Source: Algorimicrobium algoritergicola | GTDB lineage: Bacteria > Bacteroidota > Bacteroidia > Flavobacteriales > Flavobacteriaceae | Assembly: GCF_008086165.1 (NCBI RefSeq) | Contig: NZ_VSKL01000001.1 | Location: forward strand, 868,001-932,000 | DNA length: 64,000 bases | Direction of reading: 5' to 3' | Shown: in pieces, positions 43,092-52,053 of the stretch | How the letters are laid out: every line of letters begins with the position of its first letter | How positions within the stretch are numbered: the first letter of the stretch is position 1 | The notes under the pieces: model-generated | Told to the model about the DNA's origin: nothing | What the model saw: the letters and a program-made list of their open reading frames with translations, nothing else | Databases searched by the model: none | Position numbers and translations under genes: made by a program

Positions 43092-44399
43092 TTACTCATT
43101 AAAATAAGTTTCCAAATCTTCAACATGTTCTGGCTTTGCTAAAATAACCTTATCGCTATCTAAAACGAAATAGGATGGCGTGGCAGAAACGCCGTAGGCC
43201 TTAATTAATGGACTATCCCATTTTTTTAAATCGTAAGTATGAATAAAACTTGGGAAATGCTCAATAGTTTGATTCCAGTTTCTAACACCATCTTCCAAAG
43301 CATACGCTAAAACGGTAATTTCGGGATGTTGCGCCATAAGGGTTTTTACTTTTGGCAATTCCTCTAAGCAATGACCACAGCCGCTACTCCAGAAAATAAG
43401 AAGTGTGCTTTTTTTTGTATTAAAACTGTGTAAATTGGTTTTTATAACCTTGCTATTTTCTAAATATGTAAAATTGAAATCCATGGCCTTTTTACCGATG
43501 GCAGATTTATTATAATCTTCCAAAGTTTCTAGTAAATAGGTTCTGTTAAACGTTTTAGCAAGGGGTAATAAGTAGGTGTCGCTAATGTAATTTGCCACGT
43601 CAGGTTGCTGTTTATCTATCATGATTTTCCACAGATTTTCTAGCACCATAATTTTGGCTTCATCGGTATCGTTTGTAGCTTTTACCACATCATCCACAGC
43701 CATTTTGTAATAGTTAGCATCTTCAGGCATAGCAAACACATAGGCAGTAACACGTTCATTTAAAAAATCAGAACTTTGCAATAAAGGATTGCTAAAATCC
43801 ATATAATCAAAATAATGCTTTTTTAAGTTTAAAGAATAGCTGCTTACATCTTCATAAGTGCTTGGAATATAGGTCTTATTCGATTTTACAAAAGGCGAAA
43901 TCATCATATCCGTTGATTCTTTTTCGTAAAAGTCTTGTGTGCTCTTTAGGTTTTTGAAAATGGCTGTTATTTCAGATGAATCCGTTTTTTGTGACATATA
44001 ATATCTGCCAATCGAACTGTTTATTTTTAAAATACTATCTGTATAAGTTTGCCATAATTTATTTTCTTCGGAAGCTGTAAAATGCAATCCTGTTTCTACA
44101 TCGAATAGCAATGAAATAGATTCTTTTCCGTTGTAAAACACATCAAAATTATTGTCTTCAACAGGTGTTGCATACACAATTTTATAAATTCCGATTTCAG
44201 AATCTGCATCTAAATCAATAGACCAATTTCCATCAGTATCTGTTTTTGCTTGCTCTACATAGTTTGTTCCAGTAGGTGTTACATGATAAAGTAAGGCGAA
44301 ATTGAAGGATTCTGCTGGTGAAAATTGACCTTGAATATGATGTTGCGCAAACGTTGCAAAAGATACAAACAGACACAGAAGAAAAAGAGGGTTTTTCAT
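43092..44399 (-). CDS. TlpA-like thioredoxin-fold protein, secreted
   Basis: 435 aa from the ATG at 44399 (signal MKNPLFLLCLFVSFATFAQ). The N-terminal domain resembles DUF4369-type beta domains of Bacteroidota, a helical middle region follows, and the C-terminal 130 residues are a thioredoxin fold with active site CGHC (LLIFWSSGCGHCLEELPKVK) and the cis-Pro loop GVSATPSYFVL. It probably reduces or isomerises disulfides in the envelope. It lies about 30 bp downstream of mfd. Confidence 0.87.
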   Translation of the reverse strand: MKNPLFLLCLFVSFATFAQHHIQGQFSPAESFNFALLYHVTPTGTNYVEQAKTDTDGNWSIDLDADSEIGIYKIVYATPVEDNNFDVFYNGKESISLLFDVETGLHFTASEENKLWQTYTDSILKINSSIGRYYMSQKTDSSEITAIFKNLKSTQDFYEKESTDMMISPFVKSNKTYIPSTYEDVSSYSLNLKKHYFDYMDFSNPLLQSSDFLNERVTAYVFAMPEDANYYKMAVDDVVKATNDTDEAKIMVLENLWKIMIDKQQPDVANYISDTYLLPLAKTFNRTYLLETLEDYNKSAIGKKAMDFNFTYLENSKVIKTNLHSFNTKKSTLLIFWSSGCGHCLEELPKVKTLMAQHPEITVLAYALEDGVRNWNQTIEHFPSFIHTYDLKKWDSPLIKAYGVSATPSYFVLDSDKVILAKPEHVEDLETYFNE

Positions 44400-44429
44400 G
44401 ATAATGAGTTTCATTTAAACTAACAAAGC

Positions 44430-47400
44430 TTATGCCACAATAGGTTTTAAAACCTGTAAAGCTTTGTCAACACTTTTAATGTTTTCGAAGGTTAATAATA
44501 GTCGCAAGCCATTTCTAGTTTGCTTTTCTTTCATTTTACAAGCCTGCGGATGTGATTGCACAAATTGTAAAACACGTGTAAAATTTGGGCTTTGATAAAA
44601 ACCACTTTTCTGATCGGTAATAAAATACCCAATCAGTTTATTTTGTTTCATCACTACTTTTTCAAGCCCTAGTTTGGTTGCTACCCATTTTATCCGAACA
44701 CTATTCATCAAATCCACTACTTGGGTTGGTAGTTCTCCAAAACGATCACGAATTTCGCTTTCTAATTTAAGAAGTTCGGCTTCTGTTTTAACCTCATTCA
44801 ATTTGGTGTATAGAATTAATCGTTCGGCAATATTGTTCACATAGTCATCTGGAAATAGCAATTCAAAATCACTGTCAATGGTGATGTCTTTAACATATTC
44901 TTTTTCTTTGCCATCATCTTCATATAAATCTGCAAATTCGGTTTCTTTCAGTTCGTCAATGGCTTCATTTAAAATTTTCTGATAGGTATCAAAACCAATA
45001 TCATTTATAAACCCACTTTGCTCACCACCTAATAAATCGCCTGCACCACGGATTTCTAAATCTTTCATGGCAATATTAAAACCGCTGCCTAATTCGCTAA
45101 ATTGCTCCAAGGCTGTAATCCGCTTTCTAGCATCTTCGGTCATGGCCGAATATTCAGGTGTAATAAAATAGCAAAAGGCTTTTTTATTACTTCGCCCAAC
45201 GCGTCCACGCATTTGGTGCAAATCACTTAAGCCAAAATTATTCGCGCTATTAATAAAAATAGTATTGGCATTCGGAACATCTAAACCACTTTCTACAATG
45301 GTGGTACTAACTAATACATCAAATTCACCATTAATAAAAGCTAACATCAATTGCTCTAGTTTTTTTCCTTCCATTTGGCCGTGACCAATGCCAATTTTAG
45401 CATCAGGAACTAGTCGTTGAATCATACCAGCTACTTCCTTGATGTTTTCAATTCGGTTGTGGATAAAAAATATCTGTCCACCACGTTGAATTTCATAGGT
45501 AACGGCATCGCGAATGCTTTCTTCAGAAAAACGAATCACATGACTTTCTATAGGATATCTATTGGGAGGAGGTGTTGTAATAACTGATAAATCACGAGCA
45601 GCCATCAAACTAAACTGCAAAGTTCGTGGTATGGGTGTAGCGGTTAATGTCAAGACATCTACATTATCCTTCAAGGTTTTTAATTTCTCTTTTACGGCAA
45701 CGCCAAATTTTTGTTCTTCATCTACAATTAGCAATCCTAAATCTTTAAACTTGACATTTTTATTCACCAATTGGTGTGTGCCAATAATAATATCCACGGC
45801 TCCAGATTCCAAATTAGCCAGTGTTTCGCGTTTTTCTTTTGCGGTTCTAAAACGATTTAAATAATCTACCGTAACAGGGAAATCTTTTAATCGTTCTCTA
45901 AATGTGCGAGAATGTTGGTAAGCCAAAATAGTTGTTGGCACTAAAATAGCAACCTGTTTGCCATTATCTACAGCTTTAAAGGCAGCACGAATAGCGACTT
46001 CCGTTTTACCAAAACCCACATCACCACAAACCAGTCTGTCCATAGGACGTTCACTTTCCATATCCGCTTTTACATCAGCCGTTGCGGTGCTTTGGTCTGG
46101 TGTGTCTTCATAAATAAAAGACGCTTCCAACTCATGTTGCATATGGCTGTCTGGCTGATATTGATAGCCTTTTTCTAATTTCCGCTTCGCATAAACCTGA
46201 ATTAAATTAAACGCAATTTCCTTAACGCGCGACTTCGTTTTTGCTTTAAGCGTTTTCCATGCTTTACTTCCTAATTTATAAACTTTTGGCGGCTTACCAT
46301 CTTTACCATTAAATTTGGTTATTTTATGAAGCGAATGAATACTTAAATATAGAATATCACGTTCGCCATAAATCAATTTTATAGCTTCTTGTTTATTGCC
46401 TTCAACATCTATTTTTTGAAGACCTCCAAAGCGACCAATTCCATGATCAATATGCGTTACATAATCGCCAATATCTAAATTGGTTAATTCTTTTAAAGTT
46501 ATAGCCTGCTTTTTAGCATAGCCATTCTTTAAATGAAATTTATGATAGCGCTCAAATATTTGGTGATCCGTATAACAGGTAATTTTATTATCATGATCTA
46601 CAAACCCTTGGTATAAGGACAGGACGATGGTTTTATAATGAACGGTTTGTTCAGTATCATCAAAAATATCATGGAACCGTTTGGCTTGCTGTTCACTGAC
46701 ACAGGCAATATAATTGGTGTAACCTCTATCATGATGCAAGTTTAAATCGTCAATCAATAAATTGAATTGCTTATTGAAAGCCGGTTGTGGTGTGGTGTTG
46801 AACGTAATTATATTGTCCTGTGAAGCAAAAACGGCTTTGCTACCAAATTCTACTAAATTGAAATCGAGTAATTGCTTTTTTAATTCGGTTGCATTGCAGA
46901 ATAATGCTTCGGGTTCAGCATGTTTCAGTTCAGAGGTTAGATTTTTAAAAGCCTCTTCGGCTTTGCTATAAAAATCGTCAATTCTATCGAAAACCAGATC
47001 GGCATTTTTTGTAAAAACAACTGTTTTCTGGGCAATGTATTTTAAGAAACTTTGTCTGCTTTCGTCAAGAAATTTATTAGCAACATTTGGAATGATGCTA
47101 ATTTTTTTAATCTGATCCGTGGATAATTGTGTTTCCACATCAAACGTTCGGATGCTATCAACATCATCACCAAAAAATTCAATTCGATACGGTTCATCAT
47201 GTGAAAATGAAAATACATCCACAATACCTCCACGCACGGAAAATTCGCCAGGTTCGGTAACAAAATCAACACGTTTAAATTTATATTCGAAAAGGACTTC
47301 GTTAACAAAATTGATTGATAAATTATCATTCACCGAAATTTTCAGCGTGTTTTTTTCCAACTCTCTACGCGTCACTACTTTTTCAAAAAGCGCATCTGGG

Positions 47401-47771
47401 TAGGTGATAATAATGGCTGGTTTTTTGCGGGAGTTGATTCGGTTTAAAACTTCAGAGCGTAGTAAAACATTGGCATTATCAGTTTCTTCAATTTGATATG
47501 GTCGTCTGTAGCTACCTGGATAAAAAAGCACATCTTTATCATTCAACATGGCTTCCAAATCGTTGAGGTGAAAAGCCGCTTCTTCTTTATCGTTAAAAAC
47601 AAGTAAAAATGGTTTATCTGCTTGTTTAAAAGTTTCACTAATAACGAGAGAAAATGCCGAGCCAACAAGACCTTTTACATGTGTGCGATTCTCAATTTGG
47701 GCAATAGCAGTTTGCAGATTTTGCGTTTGCAAAGCCCGTGCGTATGTTTGCGAGAGGATAGATTTACTCAA
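44430..47771 (-). CDS. mfd: Transcription-repair coupling factor Mfd
   Basis: About 1113 aa with the Mfd layout: UvrB-homology N-terminal modules (PGSYRRPYQIEETDNANVLL), RNA-polymerase-interacting CarD-like domain (LDIGDYVTHIDHGIGRFGGL), RecG-like translocase with Walker A GDVGFGKTEVA and DEEQ box, and a C-terminal TRCF domain. It displaces stalled RNA polymerase and recruits UvrA. The longest frame begins with TTG at 47792, but that codon lies inside a -7 box, so I place the start at TTG 47771 (MSKSILSQTY); no ATG is available. Confidence 0.95.
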   Translation of the reverse strand: MSKSILSQTYARALQTQNLQTAIAQIENRTHVKGLVGSAFSLVISETFKQADKPFLLVFNDKEEAAFHLNDLEAMLNDKDVLFYPGSYRRPYQIEETDNANVLLRSEVLNRINSRKKPAIIITYPDALFEKVVTRRELEKNTLKISVNDNLSINFVNEVLFEYKFKRVDFVTEPGEFSVRGGIVDVFSFSHDEPYRIEFFGDDVDSIRTFDVETQLSTDQIKKISIIPNVANKFLDESRQSFLKYIAQKTVVFTKNADLVFDRIDDFYSKAEEAFKNLTSELKHAEPEALFCNATELKKQLLDFNLVEFGSKAVFASQDNIITFNTTPQPAFNKQFNLLIDDLNLHHDRGYTNYIACVSEQQAKRFHDIFDDTEQTVHYKTIVLSLYQGFVDHDNKITCYTDHQIFERYHKFHLKNGYAKKQAITLKELTNLDIGDYVTHIDHGIGRFGGLQKIDVEGNKQEAIKLIYGERDILYLSIHSLHKITKFNGKDGKPPKVYKLGSKAWKTLKAKTKSRVKEIAFNLIQVYAKRKLEKGYQYQPDSHMQHELEASFIYEDTPDQSTATADVKADMESERPMDRLVCGDVGFGKTEVAIRAAFKAVDNGKQVAILVPTTILAYQHSRTFRERLKDFPVTVDYLNRFRTAKEKRETLANLESGAVDIIIGTHQLVNKNVKFKDLGLLIVDEEQKFGVAVKEKLKTLKDNVDVLTLTATPIPRTLQFSLMAARDLSVITTPPPNRYPIESHVIRFSEESIRDAVTYEIQRGGQIFFIHNRIENIKEVAGMIQRLVPDAKIGIGHGQMEGKKLEQLMLAFINGEFDVLVSTTIVESGLDVPNANTIFINSANNFGLSDLHQMRGRVGRSNKKAFCYFITPEYSAMTEDARKRITALEQFSELGSGFNIAMKDLEIRGAGDLLGGEQSGFINDIGFDTYQKILNEAIDELKETEFADLYEDDGKEKEYVKDITIDSDFELLFPDDYVNNIAERLILYTKLNEVKTEAELLKLESEIRDRFGELPTQVVDLMNSVRIKWVATKLGLEKVVMKQNKLIGYFITDQKSGFYQSPNFTRVLQFVQSHPQACKMKEKQTRNGLRLLLTFENIKSVDKALQVLKPIVA

Positions 47772-47789
47772 AAGCAATTTTATTTTGTG

Positions 47790-47797
47790 CAAATATA
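47790..47797 (-). promoter_or_regulatory. Predicted mfd promoter, -7 box TATATTTG
   Basis: Minus-strand TATATTTG matches TAnnTTTG exactly. The transcript would begin near 47784, which fits a start codon at 47777 or 47771. Confidence 0.55.
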
Positions 47798-47839
47798 AGT
47801 CTTTGATGCATTAAAATATACAAGCTGTTATTTTATCTT

Positions 47840-48436
47840 TTAGTCAGCAGTTTGGGTCATACTTAAATCTAAAATAGTTAATTGATTTAAATCCTTAATT
47901 TGAGTAATTGATAAACTTTTCTTTCGTAGTTTTTTACCTAGAAAAGTGCCTGAAACTAAATAAACATTCCACTTTTTTTGCGTGATTTCATTTTTCGTAA
48001 ACACGATTTCTGTGCCATTTTCAATAAATCGAGAAATGTCTTGAAGGTCTTTTTCATCAAGTTCCAATAAATCAGTATATATATTATTGTTAATATCTTC
48101 AATATATAAGTCTAAATCATCGTAACAATTAAGCTTGTATATCTTTTTTGTGGAGTTATTTTTAATTATAATGTTCGGGTAGTTTTTGAATGTATTAAAC
48201 CCATTTTGTAAGGTTTTAACATCTAAAAAGGAGTAAATAGCAACTTTAGCCTTTGTGGATTCAGTATAAGGTTGGTAGTAGTCTAACCTTTCTTGACTGC
48301 TAATTTCAATTTCAGGATTCTTTATTCCAGTGTAAGATTTTAATAAAGACTGACAGGATTGAAAGCCAAAAGATGTTACAATAAAAATGAGAGAAATAAT
48401 AGACCTATGAAATCTATTTTTGTAGGTTGAAATCAT
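47840..48436 (-). CDS. Lipoprotein of unknown function
   Basis: 198 aa with a lipoprotein signal (HRSIISLIFIVTSFGFQSC, Cys28). The mature domain is rich in Asn, Ile and Lys (NNSTKKIYKLNCYDDLDLY) with no recognised family. It is upstream of mfd on the same strand, separated by the mfd promoter, and stands alone. Confidence 0.55.
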   Translation of the reverse strand: MISTYKNRFHRSIISLIFIVTSFGFQSCQSLLKSYTGIKNPEIEISSQERLDYYQPYTESTKAKVAIYSFLDVKTLQNGFNTFKNYPNIIIKNNSTKKIYKLNCYDDLDLYIEDINNNIYTDLLELDEKDLQDISRFIENGTEIVFTKNEITQKKWNVYLVSGTFLGKKLRKKSLSITQIKDLNQLTILDLSMTQTAD

Positions 48437-48583
48437 TACTGTTTAAATTCAAGATATAAACAAAAGTATAAAATAAAGTTATTGATTTAATGAAAAATAA
48501 CAGGAAGTTATTACACTGGTTTTAAGTTGAAAATCGCATTTCAAAAAAGCGAAATTAATATTTTAAAGAGTGCTAACTTTATT

Positions 48584-48591
48584 TATATTTG
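48584..48591 (+). promoter_or_regulatory. Predicted promoter of the TerB gene, -7 box TATATTTG
   Basis: Exact TAnnTTTG match followed by GC, 36 bp upstream of the ATG at 48627. Confidence 0.55.
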
Positions 48592-48626
48592 CAGTCCCTA
48601 AATGTTGGGATTAAAAACAGAAAGAT

Positions 48627-49058
48627 ATGTCATTTTCAGATTTATTCGATAGCGGATTTAAAAAACGTAACGAAGATCATTTTGCATCCATTGTAAGAGT
48701 TGCCATGGATGATGGTATTATTACCGATGAAGAGAAAGCTTTTTTAGAACGTTTAGCAAGAAACTTGGATATAAGTGAAAGCGATTACGATACGATTTTG
48801 AAAAATTATCAATCGCATCCTATTAATCCACCAACATCTTACGATAGACGATTAGAGCGTTTATTTGATTTGGCACGTATGGTTTTTGTAGATCATATTA
48901 AAGGGGATCACGAAGAGATTGTTATGCGTAAAATAGCAATAGGTCTTGGGTTTTCATCTGAAAACGTAAAATACGTTGTAGACAAAGCGTTAACGCTTGT
49001 TGAGAATGGCGTAGATTTAGATACATTTACCGAGGAAATGAAAAACATGAATCGTTAA
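48627..49058 (+). CDS. TerB family protein
   Basis: 143-aa helical protein of the TerB/DjlA-like family: HFASIVRVAMDDGIITDEEKAFLERLARNL is the typical acidic metal-binding helix pair, and a second similar segment follows (KGDHEEIVMRKIAIGLGFS). TerB-like domains bind metal ions and occur in stress and tellurite-resistance contexts; no other ter genes are nearby, so a resistance role should not be assumed. Single gene with its own promoter and terminator. Confidence 0.85.
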   Translation: MSFSDLFDSGFKKRNEDHFASIVRVAMDDGIITDEEKAFLERLARNLDISESDYDTILKNYQSHPINPPTSYDRRLERLFDLARMVFVDHIKGDHEEIVMRKIAIGLGFSSENVKYVVDKALTLVENGVDLDTFTEEMKNMNR

Positions 49059-49080
49059 GATTTGAATTAAAATATAATAA

Positions 49081-49110
49081 AAAAAGCCACTTTTTAAGTG
49101 GCTTTTTTTA
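49081..49110 (+). terminator. Terminator after the TerB gene
   Basis: AGCCACTT (49085-49092) pairs with AAGTGGCT (49096-49103), followed by seven Ts. The A run before the stem makes it usable by fbp on the other strand too. Confidence 0.85.
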
Positions 49111-49172
49111 TTTCTTGTCTGACCTGTAATGTGTCAATTCAACAAATCTATTCACATGTCAAATAGCTTATT

Positions 49173-50180
49173 TTATTCGGCTAAACGCATAAATTCTTCT
49201 GCTTTTTCTACCATATTTTTACTGCCACAAATAAAAGGAACACGTTGGTGAAGTTCCGTTGGTTCAATATCTAAAATTCGGTTAAAGCCATCGCTTGCTT
49301 TACCTTTGGCTTGTTCTGCCAATAATGCCATTGGGTTACATTCATACAATAAACGTAATTTCCCGTTTGACGTTTTAGAACTTTTTGGATATAAATAAAT
49401 ACCGCCTTTTATCATGTTTCTATGAAAGTCAGAAACTAATGAGCCAATGTAACGAGACGTGTATGGTCTGTCTCCTTCTTCCATTTGGCAATATTTAATG
49501 TAATTTTTAATGCCTTGTGGAAAGTGAATGTAATTCCCTTCGTTTACGGAATAAATTTTACCGTCTTCAGAAAATGTCATATTAGGATGCGATAAGTAAA
49601 AGGTTCCAATAGCAGGATTTAGTGTAAACCCATTTACGCCAGCACCTGTAGTATAAACCAACATGGTCGATGTGCCGTAAACGACGTAACCTGCAGCTAC
49701 TTGCTGGTTTCCTTTTTGTAAGAAATCTTCTAATTGAACAGGTGTTCCAACGGGTGTTACACGTCTGTAAATAGAGAAAATAGTACCTACAGAAACATTC
49801 ACGTCAATATTGGACGAGCCATCCAACGGATCAATTAAAACAACATACTTATTATTGTTGTTTTCATCTTGACTGTTAATGGATATAAAATCGTCTTCTT
49901 CTTCACTTGCAATACCACAAACAATATTTCTATTTGTAAGCGTTTGAATGAATTTTTCATTGGCATAAACATCTAGCTTTTGTTGGTCTTCACCTTGAAT
50001 ATTGGTTTCTCCAACTGCGCCAATTATATCAACCAAACCGGCTTTATTCACTTCGTGATTTACCACTTTTGCGGCTAAACGAATGGAATTTATAAGTCTT
50101 GATAACTCGCCAGATGTGTATTTGAAGGACGATTGATTCTCAATAATAAATTCACCGAGTGTTTGATTTTTTCTAGACAT
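49173..50180 (-). CDS. fbp: Class I fructose-1,6-bisphosphatase
   Basis: 335 aa. The metal-binding core [25 protein letters not shown] and the sugar-phosphate region [29 protein letters not shown] are canonical. It hydrolyses fructose-1,6-bisphosphate in gluconeogenesis. A GATATTTG near-match to a -7 box lies upstream. Monocistronic. Confidence 0.96.
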   Translation of the reverse strand: MSRKNQTLGEFIIENQSSFKYTSGELSRLINSIRLAAKVVNHEVNKAGLVDIIGAVGETNIQGEDQQKLDVYANEKFIQTLTNRNIVCGIASEEEDDFISINSQDENNNNKYVVLIDPLDGSSNIDVNVSVGTIFSIYRRVTPVGTPVQLEDFLQKGNQQVAAGYVVYGTSTMLVYTTGAGVNGFTLNPAIGTFYLSHPNMTFSEDGKIYSVNEGNYIHFPQGIKNYIKYCQMEEGDRPYTSRYIGSLVSDFHRNMIKGGIYLYPKSSKTSNGKLRLLYECNPMALLAEQAKGKASDGFNRILDIEPTELHQRVPFICGSKNMVEKAEEFMRLAE

Positions 50181-50299
50181 GAAACTGTATGTATGGTTTA
50201 TGCAAATATCGTATTTTTTAGGAAACTACAACGTTTTCAATACGTTTAAATGTGGCTAAATACCCAAGTTTAAACTATATTTACGCCAAAATTAGGGTT

Positions 50300-50779
50300 A
50301 TGGATATTGTGGTTAGAGATGCCAAAAAAGCAGATATGGAATCGGTTTTAAAATTGATAAACGAATTAGCCGTTTATGAAAAAGAACCAGATGCCGTTGA
50401 GGTTACAGTTGCCGATTTAGAGCTTGGAGGTTTTGGTGAAAACCCCGTTTTTCATTGTTTTGTAGCCGAAACCCAAAATAATATTGTGGGCATTGCGTTA
50501 GTTTATATGCGTTTCTCTACTTGGAAAGGTTCCGTTTTACATTTAGAAGATTTAGTCGTCAGTCAAGAAATGCGTGGCCATGGCATTGGTACTATTTTAT
50601 TGGACGAGGTTGTTAAATATGGCAGCAATTTAGGTGTTAAACGTATTTGCTGGGAAGTTCTTGACTGGAACGAACCAGCTATTGCATTTTATGAACAAAA
50701 AGGAGCTAATGTTATGCGTGATTGGGATGTGGTACAACTAAACGAAGCAGCAATAAAAAAATATATTTCAAACATTTAA
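50300..50779 (+). CDS. GNAT family N-acetyltransferase
   Basis: 159 aa from the ATG at 50300 (MDIVVRDAKKADMESVLKLI); the frame opens at 50252 but these residues precede the GNAT fold. The acetyl-CoA loop LVVSQEMRGHGIGTILL and WEVLDWNEPAIAFYEQKGA are typical of the diamine acetyltransferase-like branch. The substrate may be a polyamine or thialysine, which remains open. It starts an operon with lysC, 1 bp apart. Confidence 0.9.
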   Translation: MDIVVRDAKKADMESVLKLINELAVYEKEPDAVEVTVADLELGGFGENPVFHCFVAETQNNIVGIALVYMRFSTWKGSVLHLEDLVVSQEMRGHGIGTILLDEVVKYGSNLGVKRICWEVLDWNEPAIAFYEQKGANVMRDWDVVQLNEAAIKKYISNI

Positions 50780-50780
50780 C

Positions 50781-52031
50781 ATGCAAGTATTTAAATTTGG
50801 TGGAGCATCTGTAAAAGATGCACAAGGCGTTAAAAATTTAGTAACCGTTTTGCGTGAAACTGAACATGATAACACGTTGATTGTTGTTTCAGCCATGGGT
50901 AAAATGACCAATGCCATGGAAGGTGTTATTGGTAATTATTTTGATAACAAAGCGGAATTGCAGAGCTCACTGCAAGAGGTTCGTAAATTCCATAATGCTA
51001 TTTTACTGGATTTATTTGAAAATGAAAACCATGCTATTTTTAAAAAAACATCTAAACTTTTTGATGAATTAGCCGCGTTTTTCGACCGTAATAAATCGCC
51101 AGATTATAATTTTGTTTACGATCAAGCTATTGGTTATGGTGAGTTAGCTTCGTCTGCCATTATTAGTGCTTATCTAAATGATGTAGGATTTGAGAACACC
51201 TGTTTAGATGTTCGTGAGTTTTTAAAAACCGATAGCTATTACAGACGTGCCAATGTGAATTGGTTGGATACACAAACCCAAATCAACAAACATTTTAATA
51301 AAAACAAACTGAACATCACCCAAGGCTTTTTAGGTAGTGATGCTAATAATTTTACCACCACTTTGGGTCGTGAAGGAAGTGATTATACAGCTGCTATTTT
51401 CGCTTATTGTTTAAATGCTCAAAGTGTGACTATCTGGAAAGATGTTCCAGGTGTTTTAAATGCGGACCCACGTTATTTTGAAAACGCCCAATTACTGAAT
51501 TCTATATCGTATCGTGAAGCTATTGAGTTGGCTTTTTATGGTGCGTCAGTAATTCACCCAAAGACCCTTCAGCCATTGCAACGTAAGGAAATTCCGTTGT
51601 ATGTTAAATCATTTTTGCATCCTAAAAATGCAGGAACGTGTGTTGGAAAAGGTAAAGGAATTGAACCTAAAATTCCTTGCTTTATTTTAAAGCGCAATCA
51701 GATTTTAATTTCGATATCATCTTTAGATTTCTCGTATATTGTTGAAGAAAACATCAGTGATATTTTCAATTTATTGCACCTATATAAAATGAAAGTGGAC
51801 GTCATTCAAAACTCTGCTATTAGTTTTTCGGTTTGTGTAGATGATATTTATCAGAATCTTGATAAATTACTGCAACATTTAAAAGCAAAATTTAAGGTAA
51901 CTTGCCATGAAAATGTATCTTTATACACTATTAGGCATTATAATTTAGAGGTGGTTGCGCAATTAGAGCAAGGTAAAACTGTTTTAATGAAGCAGTTAGC
52001 GCAAGAAACTATGCAAATGATAACCAAATAA
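50781..52031 (+). CDS. lysC: Aspartate kinase, monofunctional
   Basis: 416 aa. FKFGGASVKDAQGVKNL (ATP/aspartate site), GREGSDYTAAIFAYCLNAQ and VTIWKDVPGVLNADPRYF mark the kinase; a C-terminal ACT-like region (ILISISSLDFSYIVEENISDI) follows. It phosphorylates aspartate at the entry to Lys, Met and Thr synthesis. Flavobacteria usually also have a bifunctional ThrA, so this shorter enzyme may serve a specific branch. Confidence 0.9.
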   Translation: MQVFKFGGASVKDAQGVKNLVTVLRETEHDNTLIVVSAMGKMTNAMEGVIGNYFDNKAELQSSLQEVRKFHNAILLDLFENENHAIFKKTSKLFDELAAFFDRNKSPDYNFVYDQAIGYGELASSAIISAYLNDVGFENTCLDVREFLKTDSYYRRANVNWLDTQTQINKHFNKNKLNITQGFLGSDANNFTTTLGREGSDYTAAIFAYCLNAQSVTIWKDVPGVLNADPRYFENAQLLNSISYREAIELAFYGASVIHPKTLQPLQRKEIPLYVKSFLHPKNAGTCVGKGKGIEPKIPCFILKRNQILISISSLDFSYIVEENISDIFNLLHLYKMKVDVIQNSAISFSVCVDDIYQNLDKLLQHLKAKFKVTCHENVSLYTIRHYNLEVVAQLEQGKTVLMKQLAQETMQMITK

Positions 52032-52053
52032 ATTTTTAATTACATTTGTTTTA

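Noticed and set aside
48627-49058. A tellurite-resistance operon
   Set aside because: Only a lone TerB-like gene with its own promoter and terminator is present; no terA/C/D/E/Z neighbours.
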